Shown here: positions 8,733 through 17,896 of the stretch, one piece after another
How the letters are laid out: each line of letters opens with the position of its first letter
Position numbering within the stretch: position 1 is the first letter of the stretch
NCBI GenBank assembly: GCA_030620995.1
Contig: JAUXIK010000019.1
Location: forward strand, 1-46,171
DNA from: Candidatus Aegiribacteria sp.
GTDB lineage: Bacteria > Fermentibacterota > Fermentibacteria > Fermentibacterales > JCC-6
Direction: 5' to 3'
Length of the DNA stretch: 46,171 nucleotides
Program-made: the position numbers and the translations under genes
Notes under the pieces: generated by a model
Told to the model about the DNA's origin: nothing
Seen by the model: only the letters and a program-made list of their open reading frames with translations
Database searches by the model: none

Positions 8733-10049
8733 ATGAGAAATGGAATCCTGCTGCTGATCCTTGCTGCCGTATTTGCAGCAGCAGCTGAATTAGAGGTAAG
8801 GCATCTGGATAATGGCCTGACCGTAATAGTCAGCTCTGATGATATATCGCCTGTAGTAACAATCTGTATTGCGGTGAAGACCGGCGCGACATGTGAGACT
8901 CCTGAGACGAACGGTCTTGCTCATTTCTATGAGCATATGTTTTTCAAGGGGAATTCCGCTCTCCCTGATCAGACCATTTACAGACAGAGAATGGGAGAAC
9001 TGGGGATAATTAACAATGGCGCGACTTCTACTGAGAGGGTCTGGTACCACATCACTCTTGGCAGTGACAATTTTGAAGAAGGATTGCAGTTCATGTTCGA
9101 TGCCATCACTTCCCCGCTCTTTGACATGGTCGAGATGGAGCGTGAGCGTGATGTCATAATGAACGAGTACGATCGGAAAACGAGCCACCCCCTCTGGCTT
9201 TTATGGCTGGCCCAGGAGCAGGTCATCTATGCTGACGCTCCCTGGAGACAGAGTTCAATCGGTGTGCCTGAAATAATACAGGCAGCCTCACCTTCCGCAA
9301 TGGAATACTTCCAGGAGATGTATTACACTCCTGATAACTCCGCTCTCATCATTGCCGGGGATGTGGATTACGAAGAGGCTTTCATGCTTGCGGAACAGCT
9401 GTTTTCGCAATGGGAGTACGGAGGCCGAAGTAATTACGACATACTTCCGCGGCTTATCAGTATAGAAAGAGATACTACGGTATATGTGGACAGCCCCTCA
9501 GGAGCAGGATTCGTTTCAGTCATATTTGAGGGGCCATCGATATCTACTGACCCCGGAGCGAGTTATCCAGCCGATGTATGGGGATCATACCTGGGTCTGA
9601 TGAGCAGAGAATACTATACGGATCTCGTTACAAATGGGCCTTTCATCAGCATTTCCGGCTCTTATTACACTCAGCGCTTCTCACCCAGGATATCGTTCAG
9701 CGGTATGGTTCATCCCGATCGTGCTGAAGAAGCACTGAGCCTTCTGCTTGAAGAAATCGATCAGCTGCAGTCACCTGATTATTACGATGCCGAGGGTTTG
9801 ATCCTGGCAAAGGAAGAACTTGACCGGCACCGGATAATGGCGGAGGAGACTTCCCGGGACGTAGCTATTGAGTCGTTGCCATTCTGGTGGGTTGTAGCGG
9901 GGAATCTGGAGTACTACTCAACCTATTCTGACAGCATTAACGCAGTTGAACCGGAAGATATTAATTCTTTTCTGGAAATCTGGATAAAGGGGAAACCGCA
10001 CGCCGCGTTTATAATGATGCCCCTTGATGCAGAGGAGAGTCAGCAATGA
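8733..10049 (+). CDS. Secreted M16 (pitrilysin/insulinase) zinc peptidase, catalytic subunit
   Basis: A signal peptide (MRNGILLLILAAVFAAAAE) precedes an M16 domain. The inverted zinc motif HxxEH is present as HFYEH (His64, Glu67, His68). The third ligand Glu145 (in MNEYDRKTSHP) lies exactly 76 residues after His68, the spacing typical of the family. The substrate-cleft region with typical M16B layout follows, and total length (438 aa) matches a half-size M16B subunit. AAAGGAG lies upstream of the ATG. The next gene overlaps by ATGA and encodes an M16 homologue without the zinc motif, so the pair probably works as a periplasmic heterodimer, like mitochondrial processing peptidase or other two-chain M16B enzymes. 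Substrate unknown. Confidence 0.93.
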   Translation: MRNGILLLILAAVFAAAAELEVRHLDNGLTVIVSSDDISPVVTICIAVKTGATCETPETNGLAHFYEHMFFKGNSALPDQTIYRQRMGELGIINNGATSTERVWYHITLGSDNFEEGLQFMFDAITSPLFDMVEMERERDVIMNEYDRKTSHPLWLLWLAQEQVIYADAPWRQSSIGVPEIIQAASPSAMEYFQEMYYTPDNSALIIAGDVDYEEAFMLAEQLFSQWEYGGRSNYDILPRLISIERDTTVYVDSPSGAGFVSVIFEGPSISTDPGASYPADVWGSYLGLMSREYYTDLVTNGPFISISGSYYTQRFSPRISFSGMVHPDRAEEALSLLLEEIDQLQSPDYYDAEGLILAKEELDRHRIMAEETSRDVAIESLPFWWVVAGNLEYYSTYSDSINAVEPEDINSFLEIWIKGKPHAAFIMMPLDAEESQQ

Positions 10050-11353
10050 AAATATCCGTATTAATTCTCCTGACAGTTCTTACCGGTTCTACACTCGCTG
10101 CAATACCGCCGAATGTTGAAGAGTTTACGCTTTCCAATGGTATTCCGGTTATCACTCGAACAATTGATAATAACGATATAGAGGGGTTCTCTCTTTTCCT
10201 GATCGGTGGATCCCGAGCCCTGACTGAAGAGACCCAGGGACTTGAACGTTTTGCTCTCGAATGCGCGATGATGGGTTCAACAAAGTATCCGGGACCGGCA
10301 TGGCGCGAGCTCATGGATAAGACGCAGGCGGAGTGGACCAGCAGTTTTAATTATGATTTCAGCCGATATCATCTGCGTTGCGCAAAGGACGACCTGGAGG
10401 TACTTCTCTCAGCCTTTGGCGACTGCCTTCTCAACCCGGAGTTCAGCTCACAGGCAGTTGAACAGGTACGTGAAAGTTTCATTCAGGATCTTCAGGAGAC
10501 CTATTACAGTCCTGACAGCTGGATCTGGTTCGTGGCAAATGATGCTTTCATGCCCGGGCACACTTACAGAAATGTGCCGGATGGAATAGAGGAAACAATT
10601 GCCGGTTTCACAATAGATGAAGCGAAAGTTATGCTTGATGAGAGAATTCGATCCGGCAATATCCTTATCACCCATGCCGGACCTACGGGTTCTGAAGAAC
10701 TGAAAGAGATGCTTGAGGACGCCTTTGGGAGTATTCCAGAAGGTGGTCAGGAGTATGAGCCTGTAGAGATATTCTTTGTTCCGTTCGATACAGTTGTTGT
10801 GCAGCACAGGCAGATACCCACTGCTTACGCTGTTGTAAAATTCAATGCCCCACCACAGGGACATGAGGATTTGCTCCCATTCCGGGCAGCTCTGACTGCA
10901 GTCGACGATCTGCTCTGGCAGGTTCTGAGAACTGATCATGCTCTGACCTATGCTACATTTTCCGGCACATCGAGTTACCAGCAGAACTGGGGTTACATGT
11001 ATGTCAGCTCTCAACAACCTGTGCAGGCCTGTTCCCTGATGGCCGGAGTTCTTGCAGACGCGATCGAAAACCCGATGAATGCGGATATCGTCAGAGGAAC
11101 AATTGAGAAGAGCAGAACACTGGAAAGTATGAAGGCTGCAAGCAAGGATACTCAATGCTGGATGATGGGCAGTTTCGAAATCACCACAGGCGACTGGCGG
11201 AATGCCTATACTATTTTTGATAATATCGAGGAATTGACTCCCGAGGATCTCAGAATCGTTCTCGATAAATGGGTCGGCAATGGCGGCTGGGGTATTATCG
11301 CTGATACCACCGCAATCCCTGCTGAACAGCTTCGGCCATGGTCTCTTCACTGA
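10046..11353 (+). CDS. Secreted M16-family protein, inactive partner subunit
   Basis: This 435-aa protein has a signal peptide (MKISVLILLTVLTGSTLAA) and the M16 N-terminal strand EEFTLSNGIPVITR. At the position of HxxEH it reads RFALE (residues ~68-72, in GLERFALE), so both zinc histidines and the catalytic glutamate are gone. The later part (SYQQNWGYMYVSSQQPVQACSLMAGVL) resembles the C-terminal M16 domain. It is translationally coupled to the active subunit by a 4-nt ATGA overlap. By analogy with M16B heterodimers it probably helps close the chamber or bind substrate. Seen: motif loss and coupling. Inferred: heterodimer. Confidence 0.88.
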   Translation: MKISVLILLTVLTGSTLAAIPPNVEEFTLSNGIPVITRTIDNNDIEGFSLFLIGGSRALTEETQGLERFALECAMMGSTKYPGPAWRELMDKTQAEWTSSFNYDFSRYHLRCAKDDLEVLLSAFGDCLLNPEFSSQAVEQVRESFIQDLQETYYSPDSWIWFVANDAFMPGHTYRNVPDGIEETIAGFTIDEAKVMLDERIRSGNILITHAGPTGSEELKEMLEDAFGSIPEGGQEYEPVEIFFVPFDTVVVQHRQIPTAYAVVKFNAPPQGHEDLLPFRAALTAVDDLLWQVLRTDHALTYATFSGTSSYQQNWGYMYVSSQQPVQACSLMAGVLADAIENPMNADIVRGTIEKSRTLESMKAASKDTQCWMMGSFEITTGDWRNAYTIFDNIEELTPEDLRIVLDKWVGNGGWGIIADTTAIPAEQLRPWSLH

Positions 11354-11363
11354 AGGAGTGAAT

Positions 11364-11699
11364 ATGAAATATCTTCTGGCAGCTGGATTCCTGCTTATGG
11401 CATGTGGAACTGCTGAAAGCACTGAAAACAGCACTGACGGTTATGTACAATATACTGGTTCAATAGAGGTTATAGCTCCAGGATCACGCTCTGAAACAGT
11501 CCTTCTGGAGGATATTGATACCGGTGAAAAGTTCGCCCTGGTTGGCGATATTGCCCGGGAATTATCGCAGCAGTACGGTATGACGGTAATAATTACTGCC
11601 GTTCCTACAGAAGAGGGATGGTCTATTCGTCCTGAACTCCAGAAACTCAGGGTTATCGAATATGTTCTGATGATACCTGAAAGAGAGTCAGACGAATAA
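11364..11699 (+). CDS. Small predicted lipoprotein, unknown function
   Basis: The start is ATG 11364, behind GAAGGAG, 10 nt after the upstream stop; an in-frame extension to 11280 would overlap the M16 gene and lacks a ribosome site. The 111-aa product begins MKYLLAAGFLLMACG, a type II signal peptide with the lipobox cysteine at residue 14. The mature part (YTGSIEVIAPGSRSETVLLEDIDTG...) looks like a short beta-rich, OB-like domain of about 80 residues. I do not recognise a family. Its place in the M16 run suggests an envelope role with the peptidase pair. Confidence 0.75.
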   Translation: MKYLLAAGFLLMACGTAESTENSTDGYVQYTGSIEVIAPGSRSETVLLEDIDTGEKFALVGDIARELSQQYGMTVIITAVPTEEGWSIRPELQKLRVIEYVLMIPERESDE

Positions 11700-11749
11700 T
11701 TCCTGTCGGAATCTGAATACTATGACTGATATGTGTTGAAAGGAATTCT

Positions 11750-13549
11750 TTGAATTCAAAATCGGATAACAAAGGTTTGGACAAATCCAGCCTGAAGCTT
11801 CTTCTGCGGAGAGTGATTAATCACAGGAAGGCCATAGGGCTTGGACTGATCACCCTTGTTATCGTTGACGCGCTGCAACTTATTGTCCCCCAGATCTTCA
11901 AGAGAGTAATCGATGGCCTTGCAAGCGGAATGGTAACCTCTGGACAGATCCTGAAACTGGGACTTGCCGTTCTTGGGATCTACACCCTTATGGGTGTTTT
12001 CAGATTCCTCTGGAGATACCTTGTTATTGGAGCCAGTCACAGGATTGACAGGAATATAAGGCAGGAACTTTACGATCATCTCCAGACGCTATCACCACAG
12101 TACTACGATCAGACCAAGGTCGGGGATATAATGGCGCACGCAACTAATGATATCAGTGCTGTTCGTATGGCTACAGGTATCGCTACAATTGCTTCATTTG
12201 ACGCTATTTTTCTTTCCATATCCAGTATTACGATCATGGTCATCATGAACTGGAAACTGACACTTCTGACCATGATCCCGTTGCCGCTGATCGCTTTCAT
12301 GATGCTGAAATTCGGCAAGCTTATTCATAAGCGTTTTGAATCCGTTCAAGAGGCATTCTCCACACTTACGGAAAAGGCTCAGGAATCACTTTCCGGTGTG
12401 CGCGTAATCAAGGCATATGGCGATGAGGAATCCGAAAACAGGCTCTTTTCCGGGAAAGCTGAAGAGTGCGTTTTACAGAATGTCAAACTCGCCAGGATAT
12501 GGGGTATGTTCCAGCCGATGATAGGAGCCCTGGCCATGGCCAGCATGGCGATTCTCCTGGGTGCCGGAGGTGCGATGGTCATCAGGGGAACGATATCTCT
12601 TGGAGAGTTCGTTGCGTTCTCCAGCTATCTCATGATGCTTATCTGGCCCATGATCGCAATTGGATGGGTGGTAAATATTCTTCAAAGAGGAGCTGCGAGC
12701 ATGGGACGCCTGCAGAAGATATTCACCACAGTACCGGATATTCTTGATGGAAGAAACAGTATTTCACCGGAGCCAGCCATTTCTGTTGAACACCTCTCTT
12801 TTACATATCCCGGAACTGATACGGAAGTACTCAAGGATATATCATTCAACCTGCCCGTAGGAGGCACTCTTGGTGTTGTCGGGCGAACCGGCTCCGGCAA
12901 GACCACCCTGGTGGAGCTGTTAATGAGATTGTACGACCCGCCAGAGGGAACTGTTTTTGTCGGGGGTGTTGATGTACGGAACATGAAGCTTTCGAAGATT
13001 CGAGGCATGTTCGGATATGTTCCCCAGGAAACCTTTCTTTTTGCGATGTCCATTGCTGAGAATATCTCATTCGGGGCAGACGGAATACCTCCGGAAAGAA
13101 TCAGTGAACTTGCCCGTATTGTGGATATTGCGTCTGAGATTGAAGATTTTTCAGATGGATATGATACAATGGTCGGTGAGCGCGGAGTTACATTGTCCGG
13201 AGGGCAGAAACAGCGTGTTGCCATTGCTCGTGCCCTTGCAGTCACACCAAAAATACTTGTGCTGGATGATTCGCTCTCCAGCGTTGATACAGAAACTGAA
13301 GCGGCGATTCTCTCCCGCCTCAAACATGAAATCAGAAATCTTACCTCCATACTTATCGCGCATAGGATAAGTACGATTCAGAACGCTGACCGCATCATTG
13401 TGATTGATAATGGCAGGGTCATTGAGCAGGGAACCCATGCGGAACTTCTCAAGCATGAGGGTTTCTACACAGAGCTCTACAGGATGCAGCAGCTCGAGGA
13501 AGAGGCAATAAAGGAAGATATATCAGGCCTCGAAGGGGGTGAGGACTGA
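11750..13549 (+). CDS. Heterodimeric ABC exporter, subunit with degenerate Walker B (TM287/BmrC-like)
   Basis: The 599-aa half-transporter has six transmembrane helices in residues ~25-310 followed by a nucleotide-binding domain: Walker A GRTGSGKTT (~377-385), Q-loop YVPQETF, canonical signature LSGGQKQ (~482), Walker B ILVLDDSLSSVD (~505), and the H-loop in IAHRIST. The catalytic glutamate after Walker B is replaced by Asp (LDD instead of LDE). This is the hallmark of one subunit of asymmetric exporters such as TM287/288, BmrCD and LmrCD. The start is TTG behind AAAGGA; no better start lies upstream. The partner follows with a 1-nt overlap (TGATG). Drug, lipid or peptide export is possible; the substrate cannot be told. 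Confidence 0.93.
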   Translation: MNSKSDNKGLDKSSLKLLLRRVINHRKAIGLGLITLVIVDALQLIVPQIFKRVIDGLASGMVTSGQILKLGLAVLGIYTLMGVFRFLWRYLVIGASHRIDRNIRQELYDHLQTLSPQYYDQTKVGDIMAHATNDISAVRMATGIATIASFDAIFLSISSITIMVIMNWKLTLLTMIPLPLIAFMMLKFGKLIHKRFESVQEAFSTLTEKAQESLSGVRVIKAYGDEESENRLFSGKAEECVLQNVKLARIWGMFQPMIGALAMASMAILLGAGGAMVIRGTISLGEFVAFSSYLMMLIWPMIAIGWVVNILQRGAASMGRLQKIFTTVPDILDGRNSISPEPAISVEHLSFTYPGTDTEVLKDISFNLPVGGTLGVVGRTGSGKTTLVELLMRLYDPPEGTVFVGGVDVRNMKLSKIRGMFGYVPQETFLFAMSIAENISFGADGIPPERISELARIVDIASEIEDFSDGYDTMVGERGVTLSGGQKQRVAIARALAVTPKILVLDDSLSSVDTETEAAILSRLKHEIRNLTSILIAHRISTIQNADRIIVIDNGRVIEQGTHAELLKHEGFYTELYRMQQLEEEAIKEDISGLEGGED

Positions 13550-15633
13550 TGAACGGTTCTCCCTTTGTTGAAGATACCGCCGGCGGCAAACTCTATGACA
13601 GGACGCTCATCCGCAGACTGCTTCACTATGTCCGCCCTCACCGCAAACTGATTTTCCTCGCCATGTTCTTCATGACAGTAACGGCCTGCGTGGAACTGAT
13701 GATCCCATATATCACAAAGCAGGCTATTGATAAATATCTTGCCAAGCTCTATCAGGTATATACCGCTCCTGCTGATGTGTGTGAGGATCTGTTGGAATCC
13801 TCTTCTGACAGCACCGGTTTTATCGCAATCTCTCCGGATACCCTGCTCGTGCGGAAAGCAACTCTGGACGGGATGGATCCTGCGGAGAGGACGGCTATGG
13901 AGCAGCAGGGGACCTTTGATAGAGAGACATGTTACCTCTTTCCCGAAGACAGATATAACGATGAGACCGGAACTGTCATTGGAAAATACTGGCTGGTTCC
14001 CGAGACGGAACTTTCGAGCGTTCCACCCTCTGTCATACTTGATGTGAGAGGGGGTGATATTGCAGGTGTTTCAAGATTAGCCCTGTTTCTTGGAGCTCTC
14101 ATACTTGTCAGTCTGGCTGCCGGATATGGTCATGTGATGACGCTTGTCATAGCCGGACAGAGATCCATGTACGATGTTCGAACCGAACTTTTCAGACATA
14201 TCCAGAAGCTCTCGCTGAATTTCTATTCAAAGAATCCTATCGGCAGGCTTGTCACAAGAGTTACGAACGATATTGAAGCCCTGAACGAAATGTTCACTGC
14301 TGTTCTGGTCAACCTTGTCAAGGATGTTATTCTCATAGCAGGCACGGCTGTCATCCTGTTCCTGTTGAACTGGAGACTCGCTTTCGTGTCCCTGGCAGTA
14401 GCTCCGATCTTTTTAATCATTACAGTCATTTTCCGGGTTAGGGCAAGAGGAGCGTACAGGAACGTAAGGAAGTACCTGGCTAAATTGAACTCCAGCCTCG
14501 CAGAGGATATCGGCGGCATAAAAATAGTGCAGATCTTCAGGCAGGAAAAAAGGCGGAGACAGGAGTACAGCAAGACCAACAGCAACTACTTCAAAGCAAA
14601 TATGAAACAGCTTGTGATATTCGGAATATTCCGGCCGCTTATTGAAGTAACCGCTTCTGCGGGAATCGCCCTTGTTCTTATTTACGGCGGAGGGAGTGTA
14701 CTGAAAGGAGCTCTCACCATTGGTGCTCTGGTCGCGTTCATCAGTTACGTAAGGCAGATGTTCCAGCCGCTTGCGGACATAAGCCAGAAATACAATATCA
14801 TGCAGAGCGCGATGGCTGCAGGTGAGCGAATCTTCGGCATACTCGACACTGATCCGGAAATCACCAGTAAAGCATCATCTGAACATACTTCTGTTGAGGG
14901 AAGAATCGAGTTTGATGATGTAACATTTTCATATGAGAATAACAAGATTATCCTTCGCAAAATTTCGTTTGAAGTTGAACCGGGCAAAAGTGTTGCTCTC
15001 GTAGGACCTACAGGAGCGGGGAAAACATCCGTTATCAGCTTGCTCTGCAGATTCTATGATGTTGATTCGGGCAGGATTCTGATGGATGGAACTGACTTGA
15101 GGGATCTTCCCGTTCAAACCCTGCGGAACAACATCTCGATCGTGCTTCAGGATGCATTCATTTTCAGCAGAAGTATTGCCGATAATATCCGTCTCGGGAA
15201 GGATCTTTCCGATGAGGAGGTTCGAAAAGCGGCGGATATGGTGCAGGCAACACCTTTTATCGAAAGACTTCCGGAAGGGTTTAATACGGTAATGGCTGAG
15301 CGGGGAACCACTCTGTCAACCGGCCAGAAGCAGCTCATCTGCTTTGCGAGAGCACTCGCTCACGATCCTCGAATTCTGATTCTGGATGAGGCAACCAGTA
15401 ATGTTGATCCCGCGACTGAGCAGCTGATACAGAACGCTATTGAAATTCTGATGAATAATCGCACCAGCATTGTGGCCGCTCACAGATTGAGTACAATTCA
15501 GAAAGCTGACCAGATCCTTGTGATTGATGACGGAAGAATCCTTGAGAGAGGTAACCACCAGGAACTGCTCGCGCGGAGGGGTATCTATTATAATCTTTAT
15601 CTGTTGCAGTACGATGGGAGTTTTGCGGTATGA
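13549..15633 (+). CDS. Heterodimeric ABC exporter, subunit with extracytoplasmic insert (TM288/BmrD-like)
   Basis: The 694-aa partner half-transporter has Walker A GPTGAGKTS (~486), Q-loop VLQDAFIFSRS, signature LSTGQKQ (~588, where the second Gly of LSGGQ is replaced by Thr), intact Walker B with the catalytic Glu (LILDEATSNVD, ~611) and H-loop AAHRLST. The altered signature pairs across the dimer with the degenerate Walker B of the upstream subunit, giving one weak and one full ATP site. About 95 residues longer than the partner, it carries an insert between TM1 and TM2 (roughly residues 60-180) that is acidic, polar and has two cysteines (DVCEDL, ETCYLF); it should face the periplasm. Asymmetric exporters of this type can have such an extra domain on one subunit. 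Confidence 0.93.
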   Translation: MNGSPFVEDTAGGKLYDRTLIRRLLHYVRPHRKLIFLAMFFMTVTACVELMIPYITKQAIDKYLAKLYQVYTAPADVCEDLLESSSDSTGFIAISPDTLLVRKATLDGMDPAERTAMEQQGTFDRETCYLFPEDRYNDETGTVIGKYWLVPETELSSVPPSVILDVRGGDIAGVSRLALFLGALILVSLAAGYGHVMTLVIAGQRSMYDVRTELFRHIQKLSLNFYSKNPIGRLVTRVTNDIEALNEMFTAVLVNLVKDVILIAGTAVILFLLNWRLAFVSLAVAPIFLIITVIFRVRARGAYRNVRKYLAKLNSSLAEDIGGIKIVQIFRQEKRRRQEYSKTNSNYFKANMKQLVIFGIFRPLIEVTASAGIALVLIYGGGSVLKGALTIGALVAFISYVRQMFQPLADISQKYNIMQSAMAAGERIFGILDTDPEITSKASSEHTSVEGRIEFDDVTFSYENNKIILRKISFEVEPGKSVALVGPTGAGKTSVISLLCRFYDVDSGRILMDGTDLRDLPVQTLRNNISIVLQDAFIFSRSIADNIRLGKDLSDEEVRKAADMVQATPFIERLPEGFNTVMAERGTTLSTGQKQLICFARALAHDPRILILDEATSNVDPATEQLIQNAIEILMNNRTSIVAAHRLSTIQKADQILVIDDGRILERGNHQELLARRGIYYNLYLLQYDGSFAV

Positions 15634-15674
15634 ATTCATTCAAACAAACTGACAGCATTCAGGAAAGAAAATGT

Positions 15675-16187
15675 ATGAACTTCTCTATGATCATAATCTT
15701 TGTCATTTTATTGATCGGGAGTATTCCTGCATTTGCGGACAGCATCTCGGAGAGGTTCAGCGTATCCCCTGACGGGATTATTCTGGACAGTGAAACACAA
15801 CTGCAATGGATGGTTGGGCCTGACATTGATTTCAGCTGGTATGATGCGCGAATCTGGATAGATGAGCTTGAGGGAGACTGGCGCATGCCATCCAAGTGGG
15901 AACTTCTCGATCTTTTCAATGCTGGTGTCGATATCTATTCCTGGGGGCCTTTTGATAATAATGGAAAATACGTCTGGGCATTTGATCTCCATAATACAGA
16001 CTTATCGTACAAATTCAGTTTTATTCCGGATGATGGTGTGTTCTGGAAAAGACTGTATTCAACAGATCCAATTGGAATTCGGGTATTCGCGGTCTATTCT
16101 CCACCGGTCAGGAGAAGACTTGTCCTACGTACATCCCGCAGTTGGACCCAATTTGATTTTCCCTTGTTTCCCCGATACTCAGGATAG
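15675..16187 (+). CDS. Secreted DUF1566-like (Lcl C-terminal) protein
   Basis: The start is ATG 15675 behind AGGAAAG; an in-frame ATG at 15630 overlaps the ABC gene and would spoil the signal peptide MNFSMIIIFVILLIGSIPAFA. The 170-aa protein then shows the DUF1566 pattern: ILDSETQLQWMVGPD, a WYDARIWID helix, and DWRMPSKWELLDLF (normally GWRLPTxxEL). The family is found in secreted or surface proteins and resembles C-type-lectin-like or sulfatase-modifying folds; its function is not settled. The last ~28 residues are basic (PPVRRRLVLRTSRSW) and are encoded in an 80-nt region that overlaps the 3' end of the convergent radical SAM gene. That tail may be run-through after loss of a stop. Confidence 0.72.
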   Translation: MNFSMIIIFVILLIGSIPAFADSISERFSVSPDGIILDSETQLQWMVGPDIDFSWYDARIWIDELEGDWRMPSKWELLDLFNAGVDIYSWGPFDNNGKYVWAFDLHNTDLSYKFSFIPDDGVFWKRLYSTDPIGIRVFAVYSPPVRRRLVLRTSRSWTQFDFPLFPRYSG

Positions 16188-17019
16188 TATCAAAACCCGC
16201 GCTCCGGAATTGCCTTACAAGACAATCTGCTGACCCGGGATCATCAGGGTCAATCATTCCATCTATTCCTTTATGCCTTGAGGAGCGTGTCGGGTTCACA
16301 GGGGTGAGCTTTATCATGAAATGCTCAGAGGAGAAGATATCCGCTATCACGGAAGCTTCAACTGGAAAACCTTCAACCGGAGCGAAATTAAGCGTAATTT
16401 TTCGATCACCGGTGCAGTAGAACTCACTTCCCCAGTCACTCATTTTTCTGAAGCTCCATGTTTCTACCGGAATGAGTTCCCGGCGAGTATTTTCCGAGGT
16501 GGTGTGAAGTGAGAACTGCATCTGGAAATTGCCGTGCGGATACAGCCTGTTCTTGATTTCCGCCAACCTGTCGAAGAACGCGTCGGTTCCATGCGGGGCA
16601 ACCGTTGAAATACAGGGAATAAGTCCTGGAGCATCGTACAGGAAAGGTAACTTTTCAAGGACATCCGGAACTGCCGGATTAAATGCGGGGTCACCCATCC
16701 GCGCGAATTGAATCTTGAACTTTTTTACAGGAATTCTTCCATCGGAATAGCGCTTCTTAACCATATAATCGATTTGATCTAATATTTCCTCAGCGGAGAG
16801 TTTGCCGGCATATCGGTTTCCGGCGTCGCAAATCGGGCAGCCAACCGGACATCCCCGGAGAGTTGATACGATGAGCACCCATTTTTCTGAAGCGGGAATG
16901 GGAGGCTGGACTGATTCGACGAACTCGATGAACTCGCCGTCCTCCAGTTCAGCTATGTACACAGTCGCAAGATCAGGATCACCCTGTTTTCTGATGACTT
17001 TCATATCAAGCCAGTCCAT
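16108..17019 (-). CDS. Short RlmN/Cfr-like radical SAM protein
   Basis: This 303-aa radical SAM protein has the cluster motif GCPVGCPICDAG (Cys57, Cys61, Cys64; CxxxCxxC). It also has an RlmN-type core: FKIQFARMGDPAFN, MQFSLHTTSENTRRELIPV, and a C-terminal GSNCG whose Cys294 matches the methyl-carrying cysteine of RlmN/Cfr (GxxCGQ). RlmN and Cfr methylate C2 or C8 of adenine in RNA. The N-terminal helical substrate domain of RlmN is absent and the protein is ~70-80 residues shorter, so the substrate may differ. It is the last gene of a three-gene minus-strand operon and overlaps the FAD oxidoreductase by 14 nt. ATG 17019 was taken, but ATG 17004 is equally possible. Confidence 0.8.
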   Translation of the reverse strand: MDWLDMKVIRKQGDPDLATVYIAELEDGEFIEFVESVQPPIPASEKWVLIVSTLRGCPVGCPICDAGNRYAGKLSAEEILDQIDYMVKKRYSDGRIPVKKFKIQFARMGDPAFNPAVPDVLEKLPFLYDAPGLIPCISTVAPHGTDAFFDRLAEIKNRLYPHGNFQMQFSLHTTSENTRRELIPVETWSFRKMSDWGSEFYCTGDRKITLNFAPVEGFPVEASVIADIFSSEHFMIKLTPVNPTRSSRHKGIDGMIDPDDPGSADCLVRQFRSAGFDTILSIGETRENQIGSNCGMYVGQVFS

Positions 17020-17896
17020 TCATAAAATCACGTACAAAACCCGCAGCCTGCAGTCCATGTCCCGCAGCGATTGCTGCCTGTCCCAGGCTGCCGAGTAAAG
17101 CATCTCCAACGATGTAAAGCCCCGGGATCGATGTTATAACGCCGCCTGATCCGTGCTTCAGTTCATCCGGCATTACCGGTAACTTAGGCTTTCGCCCTGT
17201 TGCGGCAAGTACCGCTCCCGCCAGATGTTCGCCATTATTGCCATCTGATGTATATCTGACAAGAAGATCGCTTCCCGAACTGATTATTGAAACAGGCTCG
17301 GTATTATACAAAATTCTGATTCCACTGCGAGTCTCAACCTCGTCTTTCAATCTTCCACAAGCTCTCAGACAGGAATTCCTCACAAGGATATCAACATTTG
17401 AGCCTGCATCCGAGAGGCTCATGGCGTAATCGAGCGCTGCTTCACCCCCCCCGATCACGATCATATTGGAAGGGACCGGTTTGCGAACATCCAGTATAGA
17501 TCGAAGCAGTCTGGAAGAAGCGTTTCCGGGGATTGAATAATCCGCAGGAACGGTTCCTGTAGCTACGATGACAGAAGCAGAAGCGATCACCCCCTGATTA
17601 CTTCTTATCTCGAAACCGTCATTGATCCGAACGATTGAATCCGCATGGTAATCCAGCACCTTTATCCCGAATACTGAAATATGAGAACAAAGTTTTTCAG
17701 CAAATTCGCTGCCCGGAATTGCCGAAAGCCCGGGGTAGTTCTCGATAAGACGGGCTTCCCTGATCAGGCCGCCTGCTCTGCCCGTTGTATCCAGGAGCCT
17801 GACATCGAGACCCAGTCTCAGGCATTGAACAGCTGCAGTGCATCCTGCCGGTCCGGCGCCGATGACCGTTACGTCATTCAAGGCCAGCTCACCCAT
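17006..17896 (-). CDS. FAD/NAD(P)-dependent oxidoreductase, TrxB-like without the redox CxxC
   Basis: The 296-aa protein follows the thioredoxin reductase fold: an N-terminal FAD Rossmann motif (TVIGAGPAGCTAAVQCLR), IENYPG, the IVATGTVPADYSIPG strand, a second dinucleotide motif VIGGGEAALDYAMSL, AATGRKP and the C-terminal GLYIVGDALLGSLGQAAIAAGHG. At the place of the catalytic CATCDG motif it reads SSRLLRSILDVRK, so there is no redox-active CxxC and it cannot act as a normal TrxB. Ferredoxin-NADP reductase-like or flavin oxidase members of the family also lack it. I chose ATG 17896, which overlaps the upstream stop by 8 nt; a TTG start a few codons later (LNDVTVIG), behind GGTGAG, is possible. 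Confidence 0.85.
   Translation of the reverse strand: MGELALNDVTVIGAGPAGCTAAVQCLRLGLDVRLLDTTGRAGGLIREARLIENYPGLSAIPGSEFAEKLCSHISVFGIKVLDYHADSIVRINDGFEIRSNQGVIASASVIVATGTVPADYSIPGNASSRLLRSILDVRKPVPSNMIVIGGGEAALDYAMSLSDAGSNVDILVRNSCLRACGRLKDEVETRSGIRILYNTEPVSIISSGSDLLVRYTSDGNNGEHLAGAVLAATGRKPKLPVMPDELKHGSGGVITSIPGLYIVGDALLGSLGQAAIAAGHGLQAAGFVRDFMNGLA

Noticed and set aside
10448..11434. Minus-strand open frame of 328 codons opposite the second M16 gene
   Set aside because: The plus strand has clear M16 features, translational coupling and a signal peptide; the minus frame resembles no family.
17006..17896. Naming the flavoprotein trxB
   Set aside because: The redox-active CxxC of thioredoxin reductase is absent.
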